Positions 16,607 to 26,220 are shown, counted from the first letter of the stretch. The stretch is DNA of 64,000 nt from Pseudomonadota bacterium (GCA_016704655.1 JADIZR010000003.1:186001-250000), one strand, 5' to 3'. Notes: generated by a model not told the origin, from the letters alone. Translations and numbers: made by a program.

Positions 16607-18075
16607 CGCGCCACAGTCGCGATCAGGCGCGCGTAGAACTCCGCCGTGCGGTGCAGGTTGTCCAGCGTCATGTGCTCGTTGGTGCCGTGGATCATCTGCA
16701 GCTCGCCGATCGACGCCACGATCGGCTGGAAGCGATAGATGTCCGTGGCCAGTCCAGCCATGTGACGGCTGTCGGTCGTCGCCGTGACGAGGCCGGGCGC
16801 AACGGGAGTTCGCTCGTCACCCGCGGCGAGTTCCGCCATCACGCGGTAGGCCTGCGAGGTGCTCGACGACACCGGCGAAGGATCGTAGGCAGGACCCTCC
16901 CAGGCGAGTTTCACGCCCAGGCCGCTGGTCGCCGCCGAGGCGCGCTGCATCACCGCGTCCGCAGTCAGGCCCGGTGCGATGCGGTAGTTGATCCAGGCCG
17001 TGGCGTCCTGCGGCAGCACGTTTTCCTTGGGACTGCCGCGCAGCATCGTCGGCGCGATCGTCGTGTGCAGCGTCGCCGCACCCGCGGGAGTCGCCGCGAT
17101 CTGCCGCACGAGCAATGGGCGGAACAACCATTCATTCGCGACGGCGACGCGCACGAGGAGCGGCGCATCCGGCGCGAGTGCGCGCACCATGTCGGCCGCC
17201 GGTCCCTTGAACTCGAGCGGAAAGGGTTCGCCAGTGATGGCCAGTACTGCCCTGGCGAGCACCTCGACGCCGGTCTCCGGGGGCGGCGCCGAGGAATGCC
17301 CGCCTGTGGCGGGCGCGGTGACTTTCAGCGTCGCGTAGCCCTTCTCGGCAATGCCGATCAGGGCCACGGGCCGGCCGAGCAGCGGGAAATCGGAGATGAC
17401 GGCCAGGCCTTCGTCGAGCACGAACTCCGCGCGCACGCCTCGGGCTTGCAGCAGCTGCGCCGCTGCGTTTGCCCCTGTGCCGCCAGCCTCTTCGTCGTGG
17501 CCGCTGACTACGTACACGGTGCGACGCGGCACGAAACCGCCGGTGACCAGCGACTCGATGCCCTCGAACAACCCGATCAGTGACCCTTTGTCGTCAACTG
17601 AGCCACGACCCCACACTGCTCCGTCCGCGATCACGCCGTCGAACGGCGCATGTGACCAGTCCTGCTCGGTGCCCGGCGTCACGGGGACGACGTCGTGGTG
17701 AGCCATCAGGACGATCGGCGGGAGCGATGGGTCTGTACCGCGCCAGGTGTAAACGAGCGTGTGGCCGGCGACCGCTTCGCGTGTCATGGCCGCGTGTGCC
17801 GCGGGGTAGGTCGCAGCAAGCCATGCGTGCAGGCGGTCCCATTCGACCCAGTCGTTGTCCGTCGCGTCCTGGTGACTGACGGTGCGGAATCGAACCGCTT
17901 CCGCCAGGTGCTGTGCGGCACGAGCGCGGTCAATGCGTACAGCCGGTGCAAGTTCCACAGGTGACGTTGAGTCGCCGGCGAGCGGCGAGTAGGTTGCCGT
18001 TCGATACGCTATGACCGCGACCAGGGCGGTGATCACGACCAGCAGGGCGACGAGAATTCGGCGGGTCAGGCGCAT
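16603..18075 (-). CDS. M20 family peptidase (carboxypeptidase S-like), membrane-anchored
   Basis: Zinc-dependent metallopeptidase of about 490 residues with an N-terminal membrane anchor (ILVALLVVITALVAVIAY). Metal and catalytic signatures are IVLMAHHDVVPVTPGTEQDW, GAVWGRGSVDDKGSLIGLFE and VSGHDEEAGGTGAN, with GGHSSAPPPETGVEVLA for the dimerisation domain and IHGTNEHMTLDN near the end. The start is ATG 18075 (MRLTRRIL). The open frame extends to 18537 but that part is antisense to the next gene. Likely trims peptides or N-acyl amino acids in the periplasm. Confidence 0.88.
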   Translation of the reverse strand: MRLTRRILVALLVVITALVAVIAYRTATYSPLAGDSTSPVELAPAVRIDRARAAQHLAEAVRFRTVSHQDATDNDWVEWDRLHAWLAATYPAAHAAMTREAVAGHTLVYTWRGTDPSLPPIVLMAHHDVVPVTPGTEQDWSHAPFDGVIADGAVWGRGSVDDKGSLIGLFEGIESLVTGGFVPRRTVYVVSGHDEEAGGTGANAAAQLLQARGVRAEFVLDEGLAVISDFPLLGRPVALIGIAEKGYATLKVTAPATGGHSSAPPPETGVEVLARAVLAITGEPFPLEFKGPAADMVRALAPDAPLLVRVAVANEWLFRPLLVRQIAATPAGAATLHTTIAPTMLRGSPKENVLPQDATAWINYRIAPGLTADAVMQRASAATSGLGVKLAWEGPAYDPSPVSSSTSQAYRVMAELAAGDERTPVAPGLVTATTDSRHMAGLATDIYRFQPIVASIGELQMIHGTNEHMTLDNLHRTAEFYARLIATVAR

Positions 18076-18181
18076 GTCACCCAATGATAGGGGCATTGAC
18101 GGGTCCCCTGCGAGGTTGGGCGCATCGCCGCCGGATCGGCGACAATGAGAAGTTCGCCCACACAGGAATCCGAGGCCGCCC

Positions 18182-19159
18182 ATGAAGACCCGCATCACCG
18201 AACTCTTTGGCATCCAGCACCCGATCATCCAGGGCGGCATGCATTTTGTCGGGTTGCCCGAACTGGCGTCGGCCGTTTCCAACGCGGGCGGGCTCGGCAT
18301 GATCACGGCGCTGACGCTCGGCACGCCGGAGAAGCTCGCAGCGGCGATCAAGCGCTGCCACGAAATGACCGACAAGCCGTTCGGCGTGAACCTGACGTTC
18401 CTGCCGACCTTCGCCAACCCGCCGTACCCCGAGCTCATCGAGGCGATCGTCGAAGGCGGCGTGCGCATCGTCGAGACCGCGGGCCGCAGTCCCGAGCAGT
18501 ACCTGCCGGTGCTGAAGCAGCACGGCGTCAAGGTCATTCACAAGTGCACCTCGGTGCGGCACTCGCTCAAGGCCGAAAAGATCGGTTGCGACGCCGTGAG
18601 CGTCGACGGCTTCGAGTGCGGTGGTCACCCGGGCGAAGACGACGTGCCGAACTTCATACTTTTGCCGCTGGCGGCCGAGGCGCTGAAGATTCCGTTCGTC
18701 GCTTCCGGCGGGATGGCCGACGGGCGCAGTCTCGTCGCGGCGCTCGCACTCGGCGCCGAAGGCATGAACATGGGCACGCGCTTCATCGCCACGAAGGAAG
18801 CGCCGGTGCACGAGAACGTGAAGCAGGCGCTGGTGCAGGCCAGCGAACTCGACACGCGGCTGATCATGCGGCCGCTGCGCAACACCGAGCGCGTACTGCG
18901 CAACACAGCGGTCGACAAGGTCGTCGAGATCGAGAAGCAGAAGGGCGCCGCGACGACGATCGACGACGTCCGCGAATATGTCGCCGGCGCCTACGTGAAG
19001 GTCATGCAGCAAGGCGACATGGAGGCGGGCGCGTGGTCGTGCGGCATGGTCGCCGGCCTGATCCACGACGTGCCGACCTGCCGCGAGCTGGTCGACCGCA
19101 TCATGGGCGAAGCCGAATCGATCATCGCGCGCCGGCTCGAGGGCATGCGCGCCGCCTGA
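18182..19159 (+). CDS. Nitronate monooxygenase (2-nitropropane dioxygenase family)
   Basis: FMN-dependent TIM-barrel enzyme, 325 residues, oxidising alkyl nitronates such as propionate 3-nitronate. Typical pieces are HPIIQGGMHFVGLPELASAV, NAGGLGMITALTLGTPE, FGVNLTFLP, CDAVSVDGFECGGHPGED and the FMN phosphate site VASGGMADGRSLVAALALGA. Monocistronic between an M20 peptidase (divergent) and a GMC oxidoreductase (convergent). An enoyl-reductase (FabK-like) role is an alternative but less likely at this length. Confidence 0.88.
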   Translation: MKTRITELFGIQHPIIQGGMHFVGLPELASAVSNAGGLGMITALTLGTPEKLAAAIKRCHEMTDKPFGVNLTFLPTFANPPYPELIEAIVEGGVRIVETAGRSPEQYLPVLKQHGVKVIHKCTSVRHSLKAEKIGCDAVSVDGFECGGHPGEDDVPNFILLPLAAEALKIPFVASGGMADGRSLVAALALGAEGMNMGTRFIATKEAPVHENVKQALVQASELDTRLIMRPLRNTERVLRNTAVDKVVEIEKQKGAATTIDDVREYVAGAYVKVMQQGDMEAGAWSCGMVAGLIHDVPTCRELVDRIMGEAESIIARRLEGMRAA

Positions 19160-19162
19160 CCG

Positions 19163-20815
19163 TCAGATCTCGCCTCGCTTCGCGAACTGAGCGATGTGGT
19201 CGCCCGCGCGGAAGGCGAGCGCCTGGATCGTCATCGTCGGTTGCCCGCGCCCGGACGTCACGAAGCTCGAGCCATCGCAGACGAACAGGTTGCGGATGTC
19301 GTGCGACCGATGGTACTTGTCGACGACCGAGGTCTTCGGATCGTTACCCATGCGCGCCGTTCCCAGCAGGTGCGGCCCGCCTGTCGATTCGGTGACCGGT
19401 TCCTTCCAGACCTCGAGCGCACCGGCGGCCTGCATGGACTCGACGCCACGATCCTGCAGGTAGCGCGCCATCGCCAGGTCGTCCGGATGGTCCTTGTAAG
19501 TCATCCGCAACGCGGGCAGGCCCCAGGCGTCCTTCAGCTCCGGATCGAGGTCGATGCGGTTGGTCGCGAGCGGCAGCGACGTGCCGTGACCCGCGACGAT
19601 CATCGCGCGCGGCAGGGCCTCCAGCAGCGATTTGAACCCGGCGCCCCACGTGCGACCCGGTGGTGGCGCGAACAGCGACCAAGCAATCGGCATCGGGCCG
19701 ATGCGCGAATCGATGCCGCCGCCGCCGTAAAAGCCGCGCTTCGGGTCGCTGTCGTACCAGTCGTGCACGACACGCGTGACCTGCGCGCTCTTGAACTCGT
19801 TCAGTTCGTGCTCGAACAGCGCGTTGATCTGGGCGTAGGTGTTGAACATCAGGTTCTTGCCGACATAGCCGCTCGAATTCGCGAGCCCGTCGGGGAACTT
19901 CGCATTGGCCGACATCAGCAGCAGCCGTGCCGTTTCGGCGCCATTGGCGCACACGACGACCGCGCGCGCCTTCTGGAAGTGCTCGCGCTTGTCCTGGTCG
20001 AAATAGGCGACGCCGGTCGCGCGGCCCGCCGCGTTGGTCTCGATGCGCGACACGTAGCTCAGCGGCCGCACTTCGCAGCGTCCGGTGGCCTCGGCCTCCG
20101 GGATCATGGTGTACAGCGTCGACGACTTCGCCTGCATCTCGCAGCCGAATCCGATGCAGAACCCGCAGTGTGCACAGGCGGGGCGGTCCTTGTACGGCAC
20201 CGAGGCGATCGCCATCGGCGCCGGATACGGGTGCCAGCCCATCTTGCGGGCGCCGCGCTCGAGCAGCACGCCCGAGGATTTCACGGGCAGCGGCGGCATC
20301 GGGTACGGCTTGCTGCGCCATGGGTCGAAGGGACTGGCGCCCGCCAGCCCGGACACGCCGACTTCCCACTCGACCTTGGTGTAGTACGGCTCGAGTTCGG
20401 CGTACGTGATCGGCCAGTCGGCGAACGTAGTGCCCGGTATTTCGCCGAGCCGGCTGCGCTCGTCGAAGTCGACCTCGTGGAAGCGCCAGAAGTTCGCGGT
20501 GAAGTGCACGGAACTGCCGCCGACGTTCGGTGCGTACCAGGCGGCAGGGAACTCAGTGACGCGTTGCGCTTTCTCCGCCGCGGACTTCCGGAACGTCTGC
20601 GGGTTCGTGTCGAGCTTGTTGGTGAGCGCGCCGTTGAACCAGTAGTCCAGCTCGTCGTGGCGGAAGTCCGCGGCCGTGAAGCGCGGCCCCTGCTCGAGCA
20701 CCAGCACTTCGAACCCGGCCTGCGACAATTCGCGTGCCATCACTCCGCCCGCGGCTCCTGATCCCACCACGACGAAGTCGACGGTGTCGTTCGGCTTGAA
20801 CTTGCGCGGGCTCAT
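19163..20815 (-). CDS. GMC oxidoreductase, gluconate-dehydrogenase large-subunit type
   Basis: 550-residue FAD enzyme oxidising an alcohol or sugar. The Rossmann motif is FVVVGSGAAGGVMARELSQA and the dinucleotide fold continues with VLVLEQGPRF. The Cys-rich ACAHCGFCIGFGCEMQAKSS is typical of membrane gluconate/sorbitol dehydrogenase large subunits. The C-terminal GMC end reads VCDGSSFVTSGRGQPTMTIQ. The start at 20815 overlaps the small-subunit stop by 4 bases (ATGA). No cytochrome subunit is encoded next to it, so the electron acceptor is unclear. The real substrate cannot be told from sequence. Confidence 0.9.
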   Translation of the reverse strand: MSPRKFKPNDTVDFVVVGSGAAGGVMARELSQAGFEVLVLEQGPRFTAADFRHDELDYWFNGALTNKLDTNPQTFRKSAAEKAQRVTEFPAAWYAPNVGGSSVHFTANFWRFHEVDFDERSRLGEIPGTTFADWPITYAELEPYYTKVEWEVGVSGLAGASPFDPWRSKPYPMPPLPVKSSGVLLERGARKMGWHPYPAPMAIASVPYKDRPACAHCGFCIGFGCEMQAKSSTLYTMIPEAEATGRCEVRPLSYVSRIETNAAGRATGVAYFDQDKREHFQKARAVVVCANGAETARLLLMSANAKFPDGLANSSGYVGKNLMFNTYAQINALFEHELNEFKSAQVTRVVHDWYDSDPKRGFYGGGGIDSRIGPMPIAWSLFAPPPGRTWGAGFKSLLEALPRAMIVAGHGTSLPLATNRIDLDPELKDAWGLPALRMTYKDHPDDLAMARYLQDRGVESMQAAGALEVWKEPVTESTGGPHLLGTARMGNDPKTSVVDKYHRSHDIRNLFVCDGSSFVTSGRGQPTMTIQALAFRAGDHIAQFAKRGEI

Positions 20816-21432
20816 GACTGCTGCTCCGCGGCCTTCGCATAAGGCACGAACCCGGCATACTCGGCGTCGTAATGCCCGAACGGCGGTTGCCACGCATGCT
20901 GGTCGACGAACCCGACGAGCTTCCAGCCGAGCTTGTCCGCGTTGCCACCGTAGGAGGGCAGGGCCAGCAGCCCGAGCACGGTCAGGAACTTCATGCCGCC
21001 GAAGAACGGCGTGTGTTCGATATGCCTCAGGTACGCCGTCTGGTCGTCGAACGACAGGTCCGCAAATTGCGCGACGCCCGGATGGTGCCTGGCGCACTTC
21101 GCCTGGAAGTCAGTCAGGCCCGCCACGAACTCCTGGCCGTTCTCCTTCCACAACCCGGCATGCACGTGGTCGATGAAGTAGACCACCCCGGCCTCATGGG
21201 CGCCCGGCGTGGCGCCGCTCGGGACAATCTGCGAAGCAATGGCGTCGACGTCGCGGGCCTGCGCGGGCGTGAGCAGCAGAAACTTGCTGCGATCCGCTGT
21301 GTCGCTGACCATCTGATGGGCGTGTTCGGCTGCGGCGACGACCTTGGGCCAGCTGGCCGCGAGCCACGCCACTCCGAGCGTGCCGCCGGAGGCCTGCAGG
21401 AATCTCCTGCGCGAGGTGCCGGATGCGTTCAA
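20812..21432 (-). CDS. Gluconate 2-dehydrogenase subunit 3 family protein (Tat-exported)
   Basis: Partner subunit of the adjacent GMC oxidoreductase. A twin-arginine signal (TSRRRFLQASGGTLGVAWLA) is followed by the family region TPAQARDVDAIASQIVPSGA, EAGVVYFIDHVHAGLWKENG and PFFGGMKFLTVLGLLALPSY. The TTG at 21432 is preferred (AGGGGA seven bases before). An ATG at 21495 would put 21 extra residues before the Tat motif and overlap the opposite-strand ridA-like leader. The pair is exported folded, presumably with the FAD subunit. Confidence 0.85.
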   Translation of the reverse strand: MNASGTSRRRFLQASGGTLGVAWLAASWPKVVAAAEHAHQMVSDTADRSKFLLLTPAQARDVDAIASQIVPSGATPGAHEAGVVYFIDHVHAGLWKENGQEFVAGLTDFQAKCARHHPGVAQFADLSFDDQTAYLRHIEHTPFFGGMKFLTVLGLLALPSYGGNADKLGWKLVGFVDQHAWQPPFGHYDAEYAGFVPYAKAAEQQS

Positions 21433-21538
21433 TGCAATTCCCCTGCGAGCATTATTCTGGACTGAGTATGCTATGTCCTTCGTCGTCGCGGGCATTTTTG
21501 CATCGCAGCGTGGCTATGACGACTCGACAGGAGGTTCC

Positions 21539-22042
21539 GTGCAGAGACTCGACCGCAAATTCCTTGCATCGTCGTTGACGTGCGCGCTGCTTGCATTGCC
21601 GTTCGCCGCCCCGGCTGCGGACACAATCGAGCGCCGGTCACTGCCTGATTTCCCGATCGCAAGCAGCGTCGCAGTGCCTGGCACCGCGCGCATCGTTTTC
21701 GTCAGCGGCACGCTCGCAGATGTCGCCAAACCTGAAGCCCCGGCCGGCAGCGTCGAGCGGCTCGGCGATACCGAGACGCAGGCGGCCAGCGTGCTGTCCA
21801 AGATCGAGAAGGAGCTCGCGGCGTCCGGGCTGACGCTGGCCGACGTCGTGAAGATGAACGTCTTCATGGTGGGCGACCCGGCGAAAGGCGGTGGCATGGA
21901 CTTCGGCGGCTTGATGAAGGCCTACTCGCGCTACTTCGGCGCGGCCAGCCAGGGAAACCTGCCGGCGAGGACCACCGTGCAGGTGGTGGCACTGCCCGTG
22001 CCGGGCGCGCTGGTCGAGATCGAGGTCGTGGCGGCGCGCTGA
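21539..22042 (+). CDS. Secreted RidA-family protein
   Basis: 167-residue Rid (YjgF/YER057c/UK114) domain protein with a predicted signal peptide (FLASSLTCALLALPFAAPAA). Rid proteins hydrolyse reactive enamines/imines. The ligand-binding arginine is kept in NLPARTTVQVVALPVPGALV. The start is GTG 21539 behind GGAGG, since the longer open frame is antisense to the Tat subunit. Periplasmic location makes a classical 2-aminoacrylate role less certain. Divergent from the oxidoreductase pair. Confidence 0.82.
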   Translation: MQRLDRKFLASSLTCALLALPFAAPAADTIERRSLPDFPIASSVAVPGTARIVFVSGTLADVAKPEAPAGSVERLGDTETQAASVLSKIEKELAASGLTLADVVKMNVFMVGDPAKGGGMDFGGLMKAYSRYFGAASQGNLPARTTVQVVALPVPGALVEIEVVAAR

Positions 22043-22255
22043 ACAGAGAGCGGCCTTGCCACAGGTCACGCCTGCGGCAACGCGGGCAATCGATGACCTG
22101 GCGGACGATATCCGCCAGTGACTCGCATAAACGCGACGTTCATTCCATTTTGCCGGGTCCGTTCACGAAACATTCAACTGTTTGACGCGGCGCAGCAATG
22201 CGTGGGACCGAACATTCGCGCACGCCAAGCCGGCGGTCGTCGAATGGAGTGACCC

Positions 22256-22333
22256 ATGGAAATCGCAGCGATCGTGATCATCGCCTCGGTGGTGCTGTAC
22301 ATGCTGCAGCAGATCGAGGATTCCATCCGATAG
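22256..22333 (+). CDS. Possible 25-residue single-helix membrane peptide
   Basis: ATG at 22256, preceded by GGAGTGACCC, encodes MEIAAIVIIASVVLYMLQQI and a short acidic tail. It forms one predicted membrane helix with charged flanks. Too short for family assignment. The ribosome site and clean hydrophobic helix are the only evidence. Confidence 0.35.
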   Translation: MEIAAIVIIASVVLYMLQQIEDSIR

Positions 22334-22431
22334 GATCTGCACGCGACTGCACCGGCTGCGGGATCGGGCCAGTGGTTACGAGGGCCTGGCCCGAAGCCAT
22401 GGTGTTCATGGTCCACGCAAGGAGAACCGTC

Positions 22432-22562
22432 ATGGCAGAAAACGCGTGGTGTCCGCGGGCGGCAGGATCCAGCGGGAAAAGTTGTCGATCGGCGAGTACG
22501 GTTACATCGTCCTGGCCATCGACACCGAAGGCAATCTCTTCGGGCTGCACTCGATGAACTGA
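22432..22562 (+). pseudogene. VOC/glyoxalase-family remnant with internal deletion
   Basis: A good ribosome site (AAGGAGAACCGTC) precedes ATG 22432 (MAENA), as VOC-family genes often begin. After one base slip near 22446 the frame reads VSAGGRIQREKLSIGEYGYI, VLAIDTEGNLFGLHSMN and stop at 22562, the usual C-terminus of PhnB/VOC proteins. Some 80 middle codons are absent. This looks like a deletion derivative and not a gene in use. Confidence 0.6.
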
Positions 22563-22564
22563 CG

Positions 22565-23980
22565 CTATTCGACCGCCTGCACCTGCAACTGCTCGAGCTT
22601 GCCGTCCGGCAGTTCGTAGGTCCAGACGCGCAGTTTTCGATCAGGATAGATGGCGTGGTACGAGCGACCGGTCATGCCGCCGCGCTGCCAGGTGCGCACA
22701 TGCTTGAATTCCTTCGGCGCACCGAGCGGGCCGAGGCTCGCCTGGATATCGGCCAGGGCTTGCGCTGAGAAGTAACCGTTCGCGTTCGACGTGAACAGCG
22801 AGCGGTCGATGCGGCCGGCCAGCAGTCCTTCGTAGATCGCCTTCGTCTGCGCCGTTCGCACGGCATCGGTCGCGTCGGCGTGTTCGAAAACGATGTCCGC
22901 GATCTTCGCCGCAAGCTGATCGGGTGCATGCGACGCCATGAGATTGGTCAGGACCACGATGGCCACGCCGTCGTCGGGGTAGACCACATTCAGCGCCGTG
23001 AACCCCGCGACTTCGCCACCGTGTTCCAGCTTGCGCCGCTGGCGGTCCATCGCAACGTCGAGTCCAAGCGCGTAGTCGGTGCCCGCGCCATTGTTCAGCA
23101 ATACCTCGGTTTCGAGCTCGCGATAGGAGTCGGCGCCCAGCACGGTGCGATCGATCAAGGAGATGTTCCAGCGAGCCAGGTCCTCTGCGCTCATGGCAAG
23201 GCCGCCCGCACCGAACAGCCAGCCCGGGCCGCTGTACCCGGACGGACGTGGGGGTCCGAGCGCATACGCTTCGTAGCCCGGTACCGTGCCGTGGGCGCGG
23301 GGCTCGTTGTCGAAGTCACGGACCGACTCGATCCCCAGCGGCTCGAAGATGCGGCGCTCGAGGAACCGGTACAGCGGTTCGCCGCTGACCTTTTCGACGA
23401 TGAGCCCCGCGAGCACGTAACCCGTGTTGCTGTACTGCCAGCGCGTACCCGGTTCGTAGTCGAGTGGCTGGCGGGCCCAGCGGTCGAGGATTGCCGCGGG
23501 CTGCGTCGGCTGCCGCATTTCGGCAAACGTATAGTCCTGCGGCCAGTAGTCCTGGTAGCCCGACGTGTGGGTCAGCAGCTGGCGGATCGTGATCTCGTTC
23601 GCACGGGTCAGTTGCGGAAAGTATTTCGACACCTTGTCGTCGAGCGAGAGCTTGCCGTCCTGCTGCAGCAGGAGCAGTGCGGACGCGGTGAACTGTTTCG
23701 AGATCGAGCCGATCGCGTAGCGCATCGCCGGGCGGGCGCGGAGGACCTTCGGCTCCAGTTCGGCACTGCCGTACGCCTGCGCGTAGACGATGCGGCCGTC
23801 CCGCACCACCGCAATCGAGGCGCTCGGCACACCTGTCTGCTGCAGCACTGCCGCGGCCGCCGCGTCGATGCGCTGGGCCGTGGCCTGGTCGAGACCAGCG
23901 TCGACCTTGCGTGCCTCGGAGGAGAAAGCGACCAGCAGCAGGCTGGCCAAGGCAATGAGGTTGCGGGCGTTGATCTGCAT
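22565..23980 (-). CDS. CubicO-group serine hydrolase (beta-lactamase class C-like), secreted
   Basis: Penicillin-binding-protein-fold hydrolase of 471 residues with a signal peptide (MQINARNLIALASLLLVAFS). The nucleophile motif SISK is at 92-95, the tyrosine motif YSN in TRWQYSNTGYVLAG, and the HGG motif in KLEHGGEVAGF. The C-terminal extension (about 100 residues, LFTSNANGYFSAQALADIQA) is found in esterase/peptidase members. The start is ATG 23980. A GTG further out adds 17 residues before the signal. Substrate unknown. Its stop abuts the VOC remnant. Confidence 0.88.
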   Translation of the reverse strand: MQINARNLIALASLLLVAFSSEARKVDAGLDQATAQRIDAAAAAVLQQTGVPSASIAVVRDGRIVYAQAYGSAELEPKVLRARPAMRYAIGSISKQFTASALLLLQQDGKLSLDDKVSKYFPQLTRANEITIRQLLTHTSGYQDYWPQDYTFAEMRQPTQPAAILDRWARQPLDYEPGTRWQYSNTGYVLAGLIVEKVSGEPLYRFLERRIFEPLGIESVRDFDNEPRAHGTVPGYEAYALGPPRPSGYSGPGWLFGAGGLAMSAEDLARWNISLIDRTVLGADSYRELETEVLLNNGAGTDYALGLDVAMDRQRRKLEHGGEVAGFTALNVVYPDDGVAIVVLTNLMASHAPDQLAAKIADIVFEHADATDAVRTAQTKAIYEGLLAGRIDRSLFTSNANGYFSAQALADIQASLGPLGAPKEFKHVRTWQRGGMTGRSYHAIYPDRKLRVWTYELPDGKLEQLQVQAVE

Positions 23981-24039
23981 GGATGGCCTCAGGCGCTGAC
24001 AGTGACTCGAATGACGGGAATCTGGACGCACTTGAAATC

Positions 24040-24453
24040 CTACCGCACCTGCTTCGGTTCGATGGTTGCAACCGGCGCGCCCGATTTCTTCCAGGCGCCG
24101 AACCCGCCGTGGAGGTGGGCGACCGGCGTCAGTCCCATGTCCTGGGCGGTCTTCGCGGCGAGTGCGGAGCGCCAGCCGCCGGCACAGAAGAAGACGAACC
24201 GGTTACCCGAGGCGAAGAAGTCCTTGTGGTACGGGCTTGCCGGATCGATCCAGAACTCGAGCATGCCGCGGGTCACGTTCACTGCGCCGGGCATGCCGCC
24301 TTCGCGCCAGAGTTCGCGCGGGTCACGCAGGTCGATGAATGTCACGTCGGGCCGGCCGAGCAGCGCGCGGGCGTCATCGACGCTCAGCGTCTCGATCTCG
24401 GCGAGCGCCTCGTCCACCAGTTGTTTCACGCTTTTCTTCAATACAAGCGGCAC
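24040..24453 (-). CDS. Rhodanese-like sulfurtransferase
   Basis: 137 residues, one rhodanese domain: VTFIDLRDPRELWREGGMPG, AVNVTRGMLEFWIDPASPYH, and the catalytic cysteine in FVFFCAGGWRSALAAKTA, ending LHGGFGAWKKSGAPV. The charged N-terminus (LKKSVKQLVDEALAEIETLS) is the usual leader of this subgroup. Cytoplasmic. Alone between the CubicO gene and the regulator on the same strand. Confidence 0.85.
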   Translation of the reverse strand: MPLVLKKSVKQLVDEALAEIETLSVDDARALLGRPDVTFIDLRDPRELWREGGMPGAVNVTRGMLEFWIDPASPYHKDFFASGNRFVFFCAGGWRSALAAKTAQDMGLTPVAHLHGGFGAWKKSGAPVATIEPKQVR

Positions 24454-24495
24454 GTTCGTCTCCTCGAAGAATCGGCTGTTACCACCGTCCCGGCT

Positions 24496-26055
24496 TCAGA
24501 ACCCGAGACCTGCCAGCGCATTCGCGACTCGCGCACGCGTCACCTCGGACTTCATCGGGAAAGCGCGGAAGAAGTCTTCGCGCGTGAGCACGGGGTTGCG
24601 CGATCTGACGTTGGCAGCCCACTGCGCAGCTTTCGCATCCTCGCCGATGATGGCTTGCGTGGCCGACGCGATCATCGCGATCAGTACGTGTGCGCCCGGC
24701 GAGCGCGCAGCCCGTTCGGCCCACTCGGCCGCGGCGAGGTCCTCGCCGACGACCATGTGGGTGAAGGCTCGCGTGCCCAGCATCGCGTAATAGAGCGGAT
24801 CGAGGGGGCTCAGGCGCATCGAGAGGTCGACGTGAGCGCGGCCCTGCAGGCCACGGCCCGCGAGCGTCTCGGTCCAGGCCTGGGCATAGATGCCTTGCGC
24901 ATAGTTCGGGCTGATCGTTGTGGCGCGCTCGAGCCACGCGAGGCCGCCCTCGAGGTCGCCCGAGAGCCAGAAGGTGCGGCCCATCGTGAAGTTCACGAAC
25001 GGGTCGAGCGGGTCGAGTTCCAGGCCGCGCTGCGCAAATCGACGTGCCAGGTCGGACTCGCCGGCAATATCGTCCGTGTGCCGCATGAACGCGGTTTGAA
25101 AGTGCACGAACGACAGACCTGCATGCGCGCGGGCAAATCCCGGGTCCTTGGCGACGGCATGCTGAAACAGCGCCGTGGCGGCGGCATTGTCCGTGCGGTT
25201 GAACCGGTACATGTGCTGCAGGCCGAGGTGATACGCCGACCACGCGTCGAGATCCTCCGTCACCGTGAGACGGGCAAGGTTCGCTTCGTGCAGGGGGATC
25301 TGCAGTTCGAGCGCCGTCAGGATCCGTGCGCGGATGTCCTCGCGGATCGTGTGCACGTCCTCGACCGAGCCGGCGAAACGGTCCGCCCAGACGACACCGT
25401 CGCTGCGCGTGTCGACGAGTTCGACGGTGACGACGAGGTTCGGGCCCGCGACGTCGACGGTGCCGGACAGGCAATACCGCACCCCGAGCACGCGACCGAT
25501 TTCGCGCATATCGGCGTCTTCGGAGCGCAGGCGAAACGATGAACCGCGCGCCGTCACGAACAGCCAGCGCAGGCGCGACAGCTCCATGATCAGTTCGTGG
25601 GGCAGGGCGTCGGCAATGGCAGCGTACGGCCCAGCGTTGCCGATGAGGCGAAACGGCAGCACGGCGATCGAAGGCCGCGCCGACTGTGCGTCCTGCTGTC
25701 CAGTGTGCAACTCCAGCGGCGGAGGGTCGGTGAGCTGTATCGCGCGCGCGACTTTCACCTCGGCGACAAAGCGGAAGCCCTGGCCGTGGATCGTCCGGAT
25801 GAACCGTTGTGACTGGCCGTCGTCGCCGAGCGCCTGCCGTGCCGACCTGATGCGGCTCGCGAGCGCGGCATCGGACACGATGCGCCCATCCCAGATCTTG
25901 TCGAGGATTTCGTCCCGCGAGACCAGGCGCTCGCGGTTTTCGACCAGCAGGGTGAGCAAGGCAAAGACCTGGGGCTCAACCGGACGAGGCGCGCCGTTCT
26001 CGCGCAGCTCGGCCTTGGCAGGGTCGAGCTCGAAGCCTTCAAACCGGTAGAGCAT
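24496..26055 (-). CDS. Winged-helix transcriptional regulator with TPR sensor domain
   Basis: 519 residues. The N-terminal OmpR/CadC-type winged helix (about 1-100) reads FEGFELDPAKAELRENG, PVEPQVFALLTLLVENRERL, ILDKIWDGRIVSDAALASRI and FIRTIHGQGFRFVAEV. A TolB-like/adenylate-cyclase-associated region follows (RPSIAVLPFRLIGNAG; VRYCLSGTVDVAGPNLVVTV). The C-terminal half is TPR-like (AVAKDPGFARAHAGLSFVHF; GLELDPLDPFVNFTMGRTFW). No membrane helix. Start ATG 26055, chosen because homology begins there. Divergent from the cupin-tautomerase pair 166 bases away, which is a candidate target. Confidence 0.85.
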   Translation of the reverse strand: MLYRFEGFELDPAKAELRENGAPRPVEPQVFALLTLLVENRERLVSRDEILDKIWDGRIVSDAALASRIRSARQALGDDGQSQRFIRTIHGQGFRFVAEVKVARAIQLTDPPPLELHTGQQDAQSARPSIAVLPFRLIGNAGPYAAIADALPHELIMELSRLRWLFVTARGSSFRLRSEDADMREIGRVLGVRYCLSGTVDVAGPNLVVTVELVDTRSDGVVWADRFAGSVEDVHTIREDIRARILTALELQIPLHEANLARLTVTEDLDAWSAYHLGLQHMYRFNRTDNAAATALFQHAVAKDPGFARAHAGLSFVHFQTAFMRHTDDIAGESDLARRFAQRGLELDPLDPFVNFTMGRTFWLSGDLEGGLAWLERATTISPNYAQGIYAQAWTETLAGRGLQGRAHVDLSMRLSPLDPLYYAMLGTRAFTHMVVGEDLAAAEWAERAARSPGAHVLIAMIASATQAIIGEDAKAAQWAANVRSRNPVLTREDFFRAFPMKSEVTRARVANALAGLGF

Positions 26056-26220
26056 GGACCGGAGGATACCGCCGGGCGCAGTGCGAGCCCAGAAACCTTC
26101 CCGGAAGCCTGCCGTGAAACTTGCGGGAAACCTACATGGATTCTCCACGCCTTCTGCAAGCTTCAGCCGGCGCGAGCTGCCAATCTTTGCCCACCTGCCG
26201 CCAGACCAAGGAATATGACC

